Part shown: in pieces, positions 9,489 through 21,151 of the stretch
How positions within the stretch are numbered: the stretch's first letter is position 1
Layout of the letters: every line of letters starts with the position of its first letter
Assembly (NCBI RefSeq): GCF_003026395.1
Contig: NZ_PYOO01000002.1
Location: forward strand, 310,001 to 374,000
Source of the DNA: Photobacterium iliopiscarium
Lineage (GTDB): Bacteria; Pseudomonadota; Gammaproteobacteria; Enterobacterales; Vibrionaceae
Length of the DNA: 64,000 bases
Reading direction: 5' to 3'
Notes under the pieces: model-generated
What the model saw: the letters and a program-made list of their open reading frames with translations, nothing else
Database searches by the model: none
What the model was told of the DNA's origin: nothing
Made by a program: the position numbers and the translations under genes

Positions 9489-10289
9489 GTGAGACTAATC
9501 CCGCTTAATAACGCTAAAGATGTTGGTCTATGGTCTGCTCGCTACATTGCTGACCGTATTAATAAGTTTCAACCAACAGCTGAGCGTCCATTTGTGCTAG
9601 GTCTACCTACAGGTGGTACACCACTTCCGACATACCAGCGTTTGATTGAATTATACCAAGCTGGTGAAGTAAGTTTTCAGAACGTCGTAACTTTCAACAT
9701 GGATGAATATGTTGGCATGGCGTCTGATCACCCAGAGTCATACCGTAACTTCATGTACAACAACTTCTTCAGCCATGTCGATATGCAAGAGCAAAACATC
9801 AACTTGCTTGATGGTAATGCCGCAGATCACGAAGCTGAATGTCAACGTTACGAAGACAAAATCAAAACCTACGGCCGCATTAACTTGTTTATGGGTGGTG
9901 TGGGTAACGATGGTCATATCGCATTCAACGAACCTGCGTCATCATTAGCGTCTCGTACACGTATCAAAACGCTAACGCATGAAACACGTATTGCTAACTC
10001 TCGTTTCTTCGATGGTGATATCAACCAAGTACCTAAGTACTCGTTAACAATTGGTGTGGGTACATTATTAGATTCTGAAGAAGTAATGATTCTGATCACA
10101 GGCCATAACAAAGCGCAAGCGCTACAAGCTGCGGTTGAAGGTTGTGTAAACCACCTATGGACAATATCAGCGCTTCAGCTTCATCCTAAATCAATGATCA
10201 TTTGTGATGAGCCATCAACTCAAGAACTTAAAGTAAAAACAGTTAAGTACTTCCAAGAGTTAGAAGCTGAAAACCTAACACACATCTAA
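9489..10289 (+). CDS. nagB: Glucosamine-6-phosphate deaminase
   Basis: Converts glucosamine-6-phosphate to fructose-6-phosphate and ammonia, feeding amino sugars into glycolysis. At 266 aa it is the same length as the E. coli enzyme. Asp72 sits in FNMDEY, and the active-site segment [13 protein letters not shown] carries the Asp/His/Glu catalytic residues around 141-148. It starts at GTG with CGAGG upstream. No nagA follows; a terminator and 434 bp separate it from nagC, so the deacetylase that makes its substrate must be encoded elsewhere. Confidence 0.97.
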   Translation: MRLIPLNNAKDVGLWSARYIADRINKFQPTAERPFVLGLPTGGTPLPTYQRLIELYQAGEVSFQNVVTFNMDEYVGMASDHPESYRNFMYNNFFSHVDMQEQNINLLDGNAADHEAECQRYEDKIKTYGRINLFMGGVGNDGHIAFNEPASSLASRTRIKTLTHETRIANSRFFDGDINQVPKYSLTIGVGTLLDSEEVMILITGHNKAQALQAAVEGCVNHLWTISALQLHPKSMIICDEPSTQELKVKTVKYFQELEAENLTHI

Positions 10290-10357
10290 ACGATGGTAGT
10301 GTCATTTTTGGGGGACGAAATAACATTAATGGTTAAACCGTCACCCAAAATCAAACA

Positions 10358-10384
10358 AACGCCGCCATGTTGACGGCGTTTTAT
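10358..10384 (+). terminator. Terminator after nagB
   Basis: AAACGCCG / CGGCGTTT stem with a 9-nt loop and a short T-rich tail, about 70 bp after the stop. Confidence 0.75.
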
Positions 10385-10723
10385 TTCCTGCTTTAAAATT
10401 AAACACAAAAAAGAATAATTGTTACTATTGACAATACAGTCATGGTTTACAATTCTCTTGTCAGCGATATATCCCGTCTCTTATTGCTCGCTTTACGTAT
10501 TTTAGTGACCAATGCCACAGCCCCAGCAAGCATCAACAACGATTGCTTTATTTTAATTCATAAGAAAGTATATTACGGTGTTAACTAATGTATTGAAAAA
10601 TGCAATACATCAAATAATTCGACACTAATAATCATCAAAATCAATTAAACAAGTGTCGTATACATAGGTAGCGCTTTTATAAAGGCGATAATTATTAATA
10701 CTAATTACAAGCAGAACTAAACT
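10385..10723. other. Upstream region of nagC, no gene seen
   Basis: AT-rich and non-coding. It holds a perfect 8-bp inverted repeat, ATGTATTG-N7-CAATACAT, at 10588-10610, which may be an operator for nagC or an mRNA stem. No clear NagC box is visible here. Confidence 0.5.
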
Positions 10724-11938
10724 ATGACAGGCGGACAAATTGGTAATGTTGATCTGGTCAAGCAGCTAAATAGCGCTGCAGTATACCGACTTATCGACTT
10801 GCAAGGCCCTATCTCTCGTATTCAGGTTGCTGATATTAGTCACCTTGCTCCGGCAAGTGTTACTAAAATCACCCGCCAATTACTGGAACGTGGTTTAATA
10901 AAAGAAGTCGCTCAACAGGCATCAACGGGGGGACGAAGAGCGATATCTCTGACAACAGAATCAGCTGATTTTCACTCAATCGCAGTACGTATTGGCCGTA
11001 ATAATATTGAAATAACCCTTTATGACCTCAGCGGTAAACATATTACTGGTGCGGCCTACCCCTTTTTATATTCTGACCAAGATGTATTAGCTGAAGGTCT
11101 TATCAAATATATTCAAGAATTTATTGATAATAACCAAAACGTAATGAAAGAACTGGTGGCGTTCGGCATTATTCTTCCTGGGCTTGTTAACCCAGAAACA
11201 GGCACGGTTACTTACATGCCAAATATTGACGTTCATGACTTTGAACTTGCTCATATTATTCAACGTACTTTTAATATTATTACCTTTGTTGGTAATGATA
11301 TTAGAGGGTTAGCATTAGCCGAGCATTTCTTTGGTGCCAGCCGAGATTGTAAAGACTCCATCTTAGTTAGCATGCATAACGGTACTGGGGCTGGCATTAT
11401 TGTTAATGGGCAGGTCTTCCTTGGCCAAAACCGTAATGTCGGTGAGATTGGCCATATTCAAATTGACCCATTAGGTGATAAATGCCAATGCGGTAACTTT
11501 GGTTGCCTAGAAACGGTGGCATCAGACCCCGCTGTTATCATGCATGTCCAACAACTACTCAACCAAGGTTATCCAAGTGATTTACAAAACTTGGAAGACA
11601 TTACGATGCCAGCTATTTGTGATGCGGCAAATAATGGCGATGAACTGGCGATTCAAGTTTTACTCAAAGTGGGTCATCACCTTGGTAAAGCATTAGCAAT
11701 GACGATTAATTTATTTAACCCCCAAAAGATTATTCTGGCAGGTAATATTACTCAAGCCCAAGCCATTGTGTTACCCGCAATTCGTCGTTGTGTTGAAAAC
11801 CAATCATTATCTGCGTTTAATCATGATTTACCGATTGTCGCATCAGAGTTATATAACCAACCCACTATTGGTGCTTTTTCAATGATAAAACGTGCAATGC
11901 TTAATGGTGTATTACTGCAACGATTACTGGAAGATTAA
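10724..11938 (+). CDS. nagC: GlcNAc-6-phosphate-responsive repressor NagC (ROK family)
   Basis: Transcriptional repressor of amino-sugar genes, released by GlcNAc-6-phosphate. The N-terminal winged helix (IGNVDLVKQLNSAAVYRLID, then APASVTKITRQLLERGLIKE) closely matches E. coli NagC. The ROK sugar-binding domain follows, with the Zn-binding CQCGNFGCLET motif near 258-268. Length is 404 aa against 406 in E. coli. The two NagC-like boxes in the nagE-nagB gap are its obvious local targets. In E. coli nagC is cotranscribed with nagB and nagA; here it has its own upstream region. Confidence 0.95.
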   Translation: MTGGQIGNVDLVKQLNSAAVYRLIDLQGPISRIQVADISHLAPASVTKITRQLLERGLIKEVAQQASTGGRRAISLTTESADFHSIAVRIGRNNIEITLYDLSGKHITGAAYPFLYSDQDVLAEGLIKYIQEFIDNNQNVMKELVAFGIILPGLVNPETGTVTYMPNIDVHDFELAHIIQRTFNIITFVGNDIRGLALAEHFFGASRDCKDSILVSMHNGTGAGIIVNGQVFLGQNRNVGEIGHIQIDPLGDKCQCGNFGCLETVASDPAVIMHVQQLLNQGYPSDLQNLEDITMPAICDAANNGDELAIQVLLKVGHHLGKALAMTINLFNPQKIILAGNITQAQAIVLPAIRRCVENQSLSAFNHDLPIVASELYNQPTIGAFSMIKRAMLNGVLLQRLLED

Positions 11939-11992
11939 TCATTATTCTATTCAAGTAGTCATACACGCCTACTTATAAAACAACCATAAAAA

Positions 11993-12024
11993 AGGGGGAT
12001 TAATCTCAAATGATTAATCCCCCT
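11993..12024 (+). terminator. Strong hairpin after nagC, probable terminator
   Basis: Perfect 13-bp stem AGGGGGATTAATC / GATTAATCCCCCT with a 6-nt loop, 55 bp after nagC. The tail is poor in T, so this could be a terminator or a 3'-end stabilising stem. Confidence 0.6.
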
Positions 12025-12085
12025 AATGCTATCATTGTTATCAATCGTGTTTTGTATACTATCTTGCAAGGATGTAGTCTAAGGT

Positions 12086-13681
12086 ATGGAGTTACTGTAT
12101 ATTAGCGCGGCCTTTCTGGCCGGTTTCATCGCCCTTCGTTGTAAATTACCCCCTCTGGTTGGCTTTTTAGTTGCCGGCTTTATGCTTAATAGTTTTGGTT
12201 TTCAATCAACCCCTGCACTGACGACTCTCGCAGATCTCGGTGTGACATTATTATTATTCACCATTGGCTTAAAACTTAATGTCAAAACCTTACTAAACAA
12301 AGAAGTGTGGGGAGGGGCAACCATACACAATCTATTATCAACAGCCCTCTTTACCCTGTTTCTGCTTGTACTAAAACAATTAGGACTGACCATGTTTGCC
12401 GAAATGGCATTCAGTCAATTAGTGCTTATTGGTTTTGCTCTATCATTCTCCAGTACTGTATTTGCGGTGAAACTGCTGCAAGAAAAAGGGGAATTAAACG
12501 CTAAATACGGCACAGTTGCGATTGGTATTCTTGTTATGCAGGATATTTTTGCCGTACTTTTTCTTACCATTTCAAGTGGCAAAATACCTGATATTACCGC
12601 CATTGGTTTATTTGCCCTACCATTACTGCGCCCATTGTTATATCGCATTCTGGATAAAGCCGGTCATGGCGAAATATTAGTACTTTATGCCGTCATGCTT
12701 GCACTGGTTGCAGGCGCGGGCTTATTTGAAATCGTCGGCATGAAACCTGATTTAGGCGCCTTGATATTGGGGATGCTGATGGCCGGTCACCCTAAAGCAT
12801 CAGAGATGGCTAAGTCATTGTTTAATTTCAAAGAACTGCTATTAGTATGCTTCTTTTTGAACATTGGACTTGCAGAATCCCCGACCTTAAATGGCATGCT
12901 AATGGCACTGGTATTAATGCTATTGCTCCCTCTAAAAGGGATACTTTATTACGCCGTGTTCCACTTATGTCGTTATCGAGTACGTACCTCAATGCTCGCC
13001 ACGTTAACCTTATTTAATTACAGTGAATTTGGACTTATTGTCGGCGGCGTTGCTTATAAAATGGGGTTATTACCGGGTACATTTTTAGTGGCCATGGCTA
13101 TCGCCGTCTCCTTATCATTTTTACTAGCAGCCCCACTGAACAGTATGAGTAATAAACTCTATACTGAAGCGGCTAAACGTTTAAAAGAATTTGATCCTGA
13201 TCGCTTAAATTGTAACGACAAACTGATTGATTTAGGTAATGCCAGTATTCTTATTTTAGGCATGGGTCGTATCGGCTCTGGTGCTTATGACGAATTAGAA
13301 AGTCGTTATGGTAAACAGATTATTGGGGTAGAAACTCGCCGAGAATCGGTAGAGTTACATCGCCAACAACAACGTAATGTCATTCATGGTGATGCCACCG
13401 ACCCTGACTTTTGGGAACGGGTTATCAAAAATCACCATATTGCGCTTATTTTATTAGCAATGCCAAATGGCACCGCCAACATTTACGCTTTAGATCAGCT
13501 TAAAACCCGCCGTTTCCAAGGAAAAATAGCCGCTATAGCTAAATACAGTGATGAAGAGACACAATTACACCAACAAGGTATAGATGCGGCCTTTAATATT
13601 TATAGCGAAGCGGGTAGCGGTTTTGCTCGTGATGTTTGTGATCACCTCCAACCTCAAATAATCCCACGAAAACCACACTAA
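12086..13681 (+). CDS. KefC/YbaL-like monovalent cation:proton antiporter (CPA2) with RCK domain
   Basis: An inner-membrane Na+/H+ or K+/H+ exchanger of the CPA2 family, 531 aa. Residues 1-355 form 11-13 hydrophobic segments. A cytoplasmic RCK/TrkA-N domain follows, with the nucleotide-binding motif ILGMGRIGSG near 391-400 and an acidic residue at the end of the second strand (IGVETRR). It lies close to gsk, as ybaL does in E. coli, which suggests a YbaL relationship, but it is shorter and I do not assign the name. No KefF/KefG partner gene is adjacent. Confidence 0.85.
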   Translation: MELLYISAAFLAGFIALRCKLPPLVGFLVAGFMLNSFGFQSTPALTTLADLGVTLLLFTIGLKLNVKTLLNKEVWGGATIHNLLSTALFTLFLLVLKQLGLTMFAEMAFSQLVLIGFALSFSSTVFAVKLLQEKGELNAKYGTVAIGILVMQDIFAVLFLTISSGKIPDITAIGLFALPLLRPLLYRILDKAGHGEILVLYAVMLALVAGAGLFEIVGMKPDLGALILGMLMAGHPKASEMAKSLFNFKELLLVCFFLNIGLAESPTLNGMLMALVLMLLLPLKGILYYAVFHLCRYRVRTSMLATLTLFNYSEFGLIVGGVAYKMGLLPGTFLVAMAIAVSLSFLLAAPLNSMSNKLYTEAAKRLKEFDPDRLNCNDKLIDLGNASILILGMGRIGSGAYDELESRYGKQIIGVETRRESVELHRQQQRNVIHGDATDPDFWERVIKNHHIALILLAMPNGTANIYALDQLKTRRFQGKIAAIAKYSDEETQLHQQGIDAAFNIYSEAGSGFARDVCDHLQPQIIPRKPH

Positions 13682-13713
13682 ATTACACTTCAAAACTTAG
13701 ATATTTCGCAATG

Positions 13714-13749
13714 AAAAATAAACAATAGCGCTGTTATTGTTTATTTTTT
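13714..13749 (+). terminator. Terminator after the cation:proton antiporter gene
   Basis: Perfect 14-bp AT-rich stem AAAAATAAACAATA / TATTGTTTATTTTT with a 7-nt loop and a terminal T-run. Confidence 0.75.
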
Positions 13750-14004
13750 CAATTAAAAAACTCTATCAAAATAAATACTATTCGGAAAAAGTCGATTTAA
13801 ATAGATAATATTCACCACAGGTGCTTTATTTAAATATAATGACAATAAATGGTTGTAATTTATTAACGAATGCGTGATTTTAACAATCAACGGAAAAGCA
13901 GAAGCAATATAAACATCAACCACCATAATGATAACTTATTAGCTACATAATGCATTTTCATCAATTATGGATAATAAAAATAGAACGTTTGGAGTAGTAT
14001 TATT
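13750..14004. other. Upstream region of asnB, no gene seen
   Basis: About 255 bp of AT-rich non-coding DNA ending in GGAGTAG upstream of the asnB ATG. The full gap from the antiporter gene exceeds 300 bp; beyond the terminator I see no feature that I can support. Confidence 0.45.
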
Positions 14005-15675
14005 ATGTGTTCAATATTCGGTATCCTTGACATCAAGAGCGACTCATCAGTACTTCGTACAACAGCCCTTGAATTATCAAAAAAAATGCGCCATCGCGGT
14101 CCTGATTGGTCTGGTATTTATGCCTCTGACAATGCCATTTTAGTCCATGAGCGTTTAGCGATTGTTGATCTAAGTAGTGGCGAACAACCGCTATATAACA
14201 CAGATAAAAGTCACGTACTTGCAGTTAACGGCGAGATCTACAACCATAAAGAACTACGTGCTGAATTTGCACCTGACTACCCTTTCCAAACAGAATCTGA
14301 TTGCGAAATTATTTTAGCGCTATACAAAGAAAAAGGTCCTGAGCTATTAGATTACCTCAACGGTATCTTTGCCTTTATTCTTTATGATGAGCAAGAAGAT
14401 GCTTACCTTATTGGTCGAGACCACATTGGTATCATCCCGCTTTATCAAGGTTATGATGAGCACGGTAACTTCTATATTGCTTCTGAAATGAAAGCACTCG
14501 TACCTGTATGTAAAACAATCAGTGAATTCCCTCCAGGTACTTACCTTTGGAGTAAAAAAGGTGAACCTGTTCGTTATTACAAACGTGATTGGATGAACTT
14601 TGATGCAGTTAAAGACGCTAAAACAGATAAAGTCGCATTAACCGATGCACTTGAAAGTGCCGTTAAACGTCAATTAATGACAGATGTTCCTTATGGCGTA
14701 TTACTTTCTGGTGGTTTAGATTCATCAGTAATTTCAGCGATCACAAAGAAATTTGCCGCAAAACGTATTGAAGATGATGAGCAATCACAAGCTTGGTGGC
14801 CAACACTGCACTCATTTGCGATTGGCCTTGAAGATGCGCCCGATCTAAAAGCAGCGAAAATTGTAGCTGATGCGATTGGTACGGTTCACCACGAACTAAC
14901 CTATACCGTCCAAGAAGGTTTAGATGCCATTCGTGATGTGATTTACCACATTGAAACCTATGATGTCACCACGATCCGCGCCTCAACACCAATGTACTTA
15001 ATGTCACGTAAAATTCGCGCTATGGGAATTAAAATGGTGCTTTCAGGTGAAGGTGCTGATGAAATCTTTGGTGGCTACTTATACTTCCACAAAGCGCCTA
15101 ACGCTAAAGAATTCCATGAAGAAACAGTGCGTAAATTATTAGCGCTTAACATGTTTGACTGCGCACGCGCTAACAAATCAATGGCAGCATGGGGCATAGA
15201 AGCACGTGTACCATTCTTAGATAAAGAGTTTTTAGATGTTGCAATGCGCATAAACCCTCAGGATAAAATGTGTGGCAACGGTAAAATGGAAAAACACATT
15301 ATTCGTGAATGTTTTGAACATTACCTTCCAGAATCTGTGGCATGGCGTCAAAAAGAACAATTCTCAGATGGTGTAGGTTATAACTGGATCGATAGCTTAA
15401 AAGAAGTCGCTGAAGAAAAAGTAACCGATCAACAATTAGCAACGGCGGCATTCCGTTTCCCGTATAACACGCCAACAACAAAAGAAGGCTATGTTTACCG
15501 TGAAATTTTTGAAGAACACTTCCCATTAGAAAGCGCGGCTAAATGTGTTCCTGGTGGCCCTTCTATTGCTTGTTCTAGTGCGAAGGCAATTGAGTGGGAT
15601 GAGAGCTTTAAAAATGCAGCAGACCCTTCAGGTCGAGCGATTGCAGCGGTTCATAACCAAGCTTATAAGAAATAG
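14005..15675 (+). CDS. asnB: Asparagine synthetase B (glutamine-hydrolysing)
   Basis: Makes asparagine from aspartate, ATP and glutamine. The N-terminal class II glutaminase begins MCSIFGILD, with Cys2 as the nucleophile after Met removal. The synthetase domain carries the ATP-pyrophosphatase loop LLSGGLDSS near 230-238 and the SGEGADEIFGGY motif around 350. Length is 556 aa, against about 554 in E. coli. It is a single gene with a GGAG ribosome binding site, convergent with gsk across a shared terminator. Confidence 0.98.
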   Translation: MCSIFGILDIKSDSSVLRTTALELSKKMRHRGPDWSGIYASDNAILVHERLAIVDLSSGEQPLYNTDKSHVLAVNGEIYNHKELRAEFAPDYPFQTESDCEIILALYKEKGPELLDYLNGIFAFILYDEQEDAYLIGRDHIGIIPLYQGYDEHGNFYIASEMKALVPVCKTISEFPPGTYLWSKKGEPVRYYKRDWMNFDAVKDAKTDKVALTDALESAVKRQLMTDVPYGVLLSGGLDSSVISAITKKFAAKRIEDDEQSQAWWPTLHSFAIGLEDAPDLKAAKIVADAIGTVHHELTYTVQEGLDAIRDVIYHIETYDVTTIRASTPMYLMSRKIRAMGIKMVLSGEGADEIFGGYLYFHKAPNAKEFHEETVRKLLALNMFDCARANKSMAAWGIEARVPFLDKEFLDVAMRINPQDKMCGNGKMEKHIIRECFEHYLPESVAWRQKEQFSDGVGYNWIDSLKEVAEEKVTDQQLATAAFRFPYNTPTTKEGYVYREIFEEHFPLESAAKCVPGGPSIACSSAKAIEWDESFKNAADPSGRAIAAVHNQAYKK

Positions 15676-15690
15676 ATAAATTGAAGTCAT

Positions 15691-15727
15691 AAAAAAACCG
15701 CCATTTCAAAAATGGCGGTTTTTTTTA
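15691..15727. terminator. Bidirectional terminator between asnB and gsk
   Basis: AAAAAAACCGCCATTT / AAATGGCGGTTTTTTT stem-loop with T-runs in both directions. Confidence 0.92.
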
Positions 15728-15745
15728 GTTAACGACAGATTGCCA

Positions 15746-17050
15746 TTAACGTTCCCAATACGCTTCTTCTAGACTATCTTCACGTTCAGGTAGACCGCGA
15801 GAAAGACGAGGTGAATATTGCGCTAATACTTCATAACTTACACGGTTTGCATACAAACAAACTTGTGAAAATGATGAATACGTTAGGAAAGAATATTGGT
15901 GCTTACTTGAATTTGGCACGTTTTCTTTATGGTAACGGTTAGCAGACATATCATGCAATAACGCAGATAATGCACCATCACCAGCACCGTTAGTATTTTT
16001 GATTCGCTCTGGGCCACCCATGTATGGAGCAATATGAGAATAAACCTTGGTTGGATTCTCACATGTCGATTTGATCATTGGACGGCTAAATTCATAACGG
16101 TTAAATTCAGCAATATCACCAGGTAATAGTGGCAACGCAGTTTCACGTTTTGCTGACTCTTCAGTATAACCCGCAGTGTATAGTCCAACAGGACCCGCAG
16201 TACACAGTACAAGATCAACCCATTCGAGGGTTCTATCTGCGGCAACAAGAGGATCTGACGCGCCAGTTAATGCTTCGCCTTCGTCTTCATTCATTGCAAC
16301 CACAGTAACGTGATCACGTAAGAAATCACGCCACCATTGTGGATCATCTTGAATAACGAATTTAGTCCCTAATGTTAATACTACAGGTACATCATATTTC
16401 TTAGCATACTCAATCGCTTTCATTGTTGCGGCAGGCATAGGATCGCCAGGCTTACAACGAACAAGATAAGCGGTTAAAACTAATGCTGATGCATTTTCAA
16501 ATACACACTCAGGGATACTATCTGGCTTCAGTTGGTTCATGTTACCTTCGTTAATCGCGAAGGTACGCTCACCATCTTTAGAAATGAGGGCAAAGCAACG
16601 GCCAATAGGACCATCTACAGGTTGTAGATAGTTCATATCCATACGACTTGAGGTATTACAAAGATAACGGTAAGCATAGCTACCAATTTCAATGTCTTTA
16701 CTCATTACGCCTAATAATACAGACTTATCATCAGCTAATACTGAGTAATTATGTAACGTATTACCAATCGTGCCACCAGCAAACTCATGAGTCACAAGAT
16801 TATTGTCTTTTAACTCATTGTAAAGTGCTTCTGCTTTTTCATCAGTAATAACTAATGAATGGCCTTTACTTAGCTCATAACGTTCCAGAAATTCATCATC
16901 AACGTAGGCTTCAATATCAACCAATGTCTGATCGATACCCACAACATGAGTACGTGTTAAACGCTTCTCTATCTTCGTTTGACTTAGAAGTGGATCGCGA
17001 GCATGTACAGGGAAATAATGCTTAGATTTTCGTTGGCCTGGAAATTTCAT
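15746..17050 (-). CDS. gsk: Inosine-guanosine kinase
   Basis: Phosphorylates inosine and guanosine to IMP and GMP in purine salvage. A PfkB/ribokinase-fold protein of 434 aa, the usual Gsk length. The early glycine-rich segment EFAGGTIGNTLHNYS contacts nucleoside, and the anion-hole motif NTNGAGDGAL (about 351-360) carries the catalytic Asp. Its position near hemH and adk is as in E. coli. Confidence 0.95.
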   Translation of the reverse strand: MKFPGQRKSKHYFPVHARDPLLSQTKIEKRLTRTHVVGIDQTLVDIEAYVDDEFLERYELSKGHSLVITDEKAEALYNELKDNNLVTHEFAGGTIGNTLHNYSVLADDKSVLLGVMSKDIEIGSYAYRYLCNTSSRMDMNYLQPVDGPIGRCFALISKDGERTFAINEGNMNQLKPDSIPECVFENASALVLTAYLVRCKPGDPMPAATMKAIEYAKKYDVPVVLTLGTKFVIQDDPQWWRDFLRDHVTVVAMNEDEGEALTGASDPLVAADRTLEWVDLVLCTAGPVGLYTAGYTEESAKRETALPLLPGDIAEFNRYEFSRPMIKSTCENPTKVYSHIAPYMGGPERIKNTNGAGDGALSALLHDMSANRYHKENVPNSSKHQYSFLTYSSFSQVCLYANRVSYEVLAQYSPRLSRGLPEREDSLEEAYWER

Positions 17051-17200
17051 GTCAATGGGCTGTCAAGTTGTAAATTTTGCGAATTCTATCACAGAATTTG
17101 GTACATAAAAGCAAAAGCTATCATAGGTTTTACGAATAATACCCACAAATAACACGCAAACGTTATCGTTGAAGGAATGACTTCCATCGCGATACCCGCA

Positions 17201-18172
17201 TTACCATCCTTGTGTATGCTGCTTAATCAAGCTTTCCATCATTGCTATATGAGCAGGGTTATCATTTAAGCATGGGATCAAATTAAACTCTTTGCCACCC
17301 GCTTCAATAAATACCGCTTTACACTGCTCTGCAATTTCTTCTAGCGTTTCAAGACAATCAACTGAAAAAGCCGGACACATTACATCTAACCGTTTTATGC
17401 CTTTTTCTGCTAACGATTTAATCGTCGCTTCCGTATACGGTTTTAACCATTCTTCACGCCCAAAAATAGATTGATAACTCATGCTCATTTTTTCACGCTG
17501 CATATCAAGAGACTGGGCTAATAATACCGTGGTTTGATGACAATGGTCTGGGTAGGGATCGCCATTATCAGCATAACGTTGAGGAATACCGTGGTATGAA
17601 CACAATAGATAGTCAGGTTGCCCTTTCTCCGCCCAAACTTTTTCAACAGATTGAGCTAACGCCGCAATATAATCAGGGTGATCATAATAATGATTCACAA
17701 ACCGAAGTTCAGGCAATTCAGGTACTGTTTTTAACTCTTTAGCGATACGATCAAAAACAGCGGCCGTTGTTGTTGCTGAATATTGAGGATACAACGGTAA
17801 TACAAGTATTTGCTTACATCCCTGCTGTTTTAGCTGTTGCAAGCCTGATTGAATACTCGGCTCACCATAGGTCATACCTAAAGCGACAGGTATATTCAGA
17901 GTTTGTTGTAGGGCTTGTTGCTGACGACGTGAATATACCATTAGTGGTGAGCCATCATCCATCCATACTGATTGGTATAATTTAGCCACTTTAGGTGAAC
18001 GTATTGGTAAAATAATGCCATGTAAAATAGGACACCATAACCAACGCGTCATATCAACCACACGCTTATCATGCAAAAATTCAGCTAAAAACTGTTTCAC
18101 ACCAGTTGTCGTTGGAGCATCAGGAGTACCAAGATTAACCAGTAATACCCCATAGTTATTATTTATTGTCAT
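17201..18172 (-). CDS. hemH: Ferrochelatase
   Basis: Inserts Fe2+ into protoporphyrin IX, the last step of heme synthesis, at the inner face of the membrane. At 323 aa it matches the bacterial family. It begins [13 protein letters not shown], and the metal-site His is in [10 protein letters not shown] near residue 194. An acidic conserved segment follows. It lies between adk and gsk on the same strand with gaps of 150-225 bp, so cotranscription is possible but not shown. Confidence 0.97.
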   Translation of the reverse strand: MTINNNYGVLLVNLGTPDAPTTTGVKQFLAEFLHDKRVVDMTRWLWCPILHGIILPIRSPKVAKLYQSVWMDDGSPLMVYSRRQQQALQQTLNIPVALGMTYGEPSIQSGLQQLKQQGCKQILVLPLYPQYSATTTAAVFDRIAKELKTVPELPELRFVNHYYDHPDYIAALAQSVEKVWAEKGQPDYLLCSYHGIPQRYADNGDPYPDHCHQTTVLLAQSLDMQREKMSMSYQSIFGREEWLKPYTEATIKSLAEKGIKRLDVMCPAFSVDCLETLEEIAEQCKAVFIEAGGKEFNLIPCLNDNPAHIAMMESLIKQHTQGW

Positions 18173-18397
18173 CGGTATTTATCCTTTATCTTTACTCTAT
18201 TTATTCCCATCGCTGAAAATACGTTACTTCCAGTCTCGTACAAATACATTTCAGCAACAAAAAACACACAGTTTTGTTATAACATCTTATAATACCATTA
18301 TATTAAAACCAAAAAAAACGAGCATTACCAATCGGTAAGCCCGTTTATTTACATCGTTATTAGCTATGAAAAATAATTAGCTAATTAACAATGCTAT

Positions 18398-19096
<699 letters not shown>

Positions 19097-19184
19097 TTAG
19101 CGCTCAGTCGCAAGCTTGGCACTATGACCAAGCCGCGATTGAATGATTTATCAGAATAGTCTATGACTTTGAGTGGTTAATTGA

Positions 19185-21086
19185 TTATTTAACCAGCAAC
19201 TTATTTACGGCAGCTAAGAATTGTGAAGGATCATCCATTGTGCCACGCTCAGCGAGCATTGCTTCACCAAATAGTAATTCAACCCAACGACCAAATACTT
19301 CTTCGTCAGCTTCATCCGCCATTTGTTTCACTAAGCTATGCTCAGGGTTTAATTCAAAGATGTATTGCACTTCTGGCGCTTCATGGCCAGCGGCTGCCAA
19401 CAATTTAGCCATTTGCGTACCCATCTCGTTTTCATCTGTTACCATCACGGCTGGAGTATCGTGCAATTTAAACGTTGGACGTACTTCTTTAACGCGTTCA
19501 CCAAGGTATGTTTTGGTACGCTCAGTGACAGATGTGAATTCTTTTTCTGTTTCTTTTTGCTTTTCTTTTTCTTCTGCATTATCAAATGAAGACAGATCAA
19601 GATCAGACTTTGTAATCGCTTGGAATTTCTTACCTTCAAACTCTGGTAAGTGGCCCATTAGGTATTCATCAATACGATCGTACATCAAAATAACTTCTAA
19701 GCTTTTCTCACGGAATTGCTCAAGGTGTGGGCTATGTTTAGCCGCATTAAAATTATCAGCCGTTAGGTAATAAATTTTATCTTGACCTTCATTCATACGA
19801 GCAATGTAATCAGCAAGCGATACAGTTTGCTCTGCGGTGTCGTTTTCTGTCGATGAGAAACGTAACAATGCTGCAATTTTATCACGGTTACTAACGTCTT
19901 CTGCCAAGCCTTCTTTTAGTACCTGACCAAACTCTTTCCAGAATGATTGGTATTGCTCTGGCTCGTTTTTCGCCATACGCTCAAGCATTTGTAATACACG
20001 CTTAGTACATGCTTTACGTAGGGCTTGAGTGACTTTGTTATCTTGCAAAATTTCACGTGAAACATTTAACGGCAAATCATTTGAGTCAATTAAACCGCGC
20101 ACAAAACGTAAGTACGTTGGCATGAACTGTTGTGCATCATCCATAACAAACACACGTTGTACATACAATTTAAGACCATGCTGACCATCGCGGTTATTTA
20201 AATCCCACGGTGCTTTTGATGGAATGTATAACAAACTCGTATAATCTTGCTTACCTTCAACACGGTTATGACTCCATGTTAATGGCTCGGCATAATCATG
20301 GGCAACGTGGTTATAAAATTCTTTATACTCTTCATCGCTGATATCTGATTTATTACGCGTCCAAAGTGCTTGTGCTTTGTTGATTTGATCCCATTTTGTC
20401 CCTGTTACCTTGCCTTCTTCATCTTGTTCTTCTGTTTGAATAAAGACAGGAATACCAATGTGATCAGAATATTTACCAACAATTTCACGTAAACGCTGTT
20501 CATCTAAGAACTCTTGTTCATCAGCACGTAAATGTAAAATAATCTCAGTACCACGGTTTGCTTTAGTGATGGTCTCGATGCTGTAATCGCCCTCACCCGC
20601 AGATGTCCAGCATACACCTTCATCTGCACTCACTTCTGCGCTACGTGTATTCACCGTTACACTGTCAGCCACAATAAATGCAGAATAGAAACCAACACCA
20701 AACTGACCAATCAGTTGTGAGTCTTTAGTTTCATTTTCATCTAATTGTGCAAAGAATTCTTTAGTACCTGATTTCGCAATCGTACCTAAATGTTCAATCG
20801 CTTGTTCACGCGTCATACCAATACCATTATCACTAATGGTTAAGGTGCCAGCTTGTGGATTCACCGCCAGCTTTACACATAAATCTGCATCATTACCGTA
20901 TAAATCAGTTTTTGATAATGCTTTAAAGCGTAATTTATCCGCCGCGTCTGATGCATTAGAAATCAATTCACGTAAAAAAATCTCTTTATTAGAGTAAAGA
21001 GAATGAATCATTAAATGCAGTAGTTGTTTTACTTCTGACTGGAAACCACGTGTTTCCTTTTGGTTATCAACTGTTTGCTCGCTCAT
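19185..21086 (-). CDS. htpG: Chaperone HtpG (Hsp90)
   Basis: ATP-dependent cytosolic Hsp90 chaperone, 633 aa. The GHKL ATPase domain shows [16 protein letters not shown] (27-42), DNGIGM and [11 protein letters not shown]. Middle and C-terminal dimerisation domains follow. It is divergent from toxR, a conserved neighbourhood in Vibrionaceae. A sigma-32-like promoter is visible about 40-65 bp upstream, consistent with heat-shock control. Confidence 0.98.
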   Translation of the reverse strand: MSEQTVDNQKETRGFQSEVKQLLHLMIHSLYSNKEIFLRELISNASDAADKLRFKALSKTDLYGNDADLCVKLAVNPQAGTLTISDNGIGMTREQAIEHLGTIAKSGTKEFFAQLDENETKDSQLIGQFGVGFYSAFIVADSVTVNTRSAEVSADEGVCWTSAGEGDYSIETITKANRGTEIILHLRADEQEFLDEQRLREIVGKYSDHIGIPVFIQTEEQDEEGKVTGTKWDQINKAQALWTRNKSDISDEEYKEFYNHVAHDYAEPLTWSHNRVEGKQDYTSLLYIPSKAPWDLNNRDGQHGLKLYVQRVFVMDDAQQFMPTYLRFVRGLIDSNDLPLNVSREILQDNKVTQALRKACTKRVLQMLERMAKNEPEQYQSFWKEFGQVLKEGLAEDVSNRDKIAALLRFSSTENDTAEQTVSLADYIARMNEGQDKIYYLTADNFNAAKHSPHLEQFREKSLEVILMYDRIDEYLMGHLPEFEGKKFQAITKSDLDLSSFDNAEEKEKQKETEKEFTSVTERTKTYLGERVKEVRPTFKLHDTPAVMVTDENEMGTQMAKLLAAAGHEAPEVQYIFELNPEHSLVKQMADEADEEVFGRWVELLFGEAMLAERGTMDDPSQFLAAVNKLLVK

Positions 21087-21126
21087 TTCGACTCCAAAAA
21101 AATTTATGAGTAGTATATAAAGATAA

Positions 21127-21151
21127 ATATGGTCAAAGTGTATGATTTCAA
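21127..21151 (-). promoter_or_regulatory. Putative sigma-32 (heat-shock) promoter of htpG
   Basis: On the reverse strand TTGAAA, 13 bp, then CCATAT, close to the heat-shock consensus CTTGAAA-N11-16-CCCATnT. It is placed about 40-65 bp before the htpG start. Confidence 0.65.

Noticed and set aside
19240..19770. Open frame of 176 codons on the + strand inside htpG
   Set aside because: Antisense shadow of a strongly conserved gene, with low-complexity Ser/Phe-rich translation.
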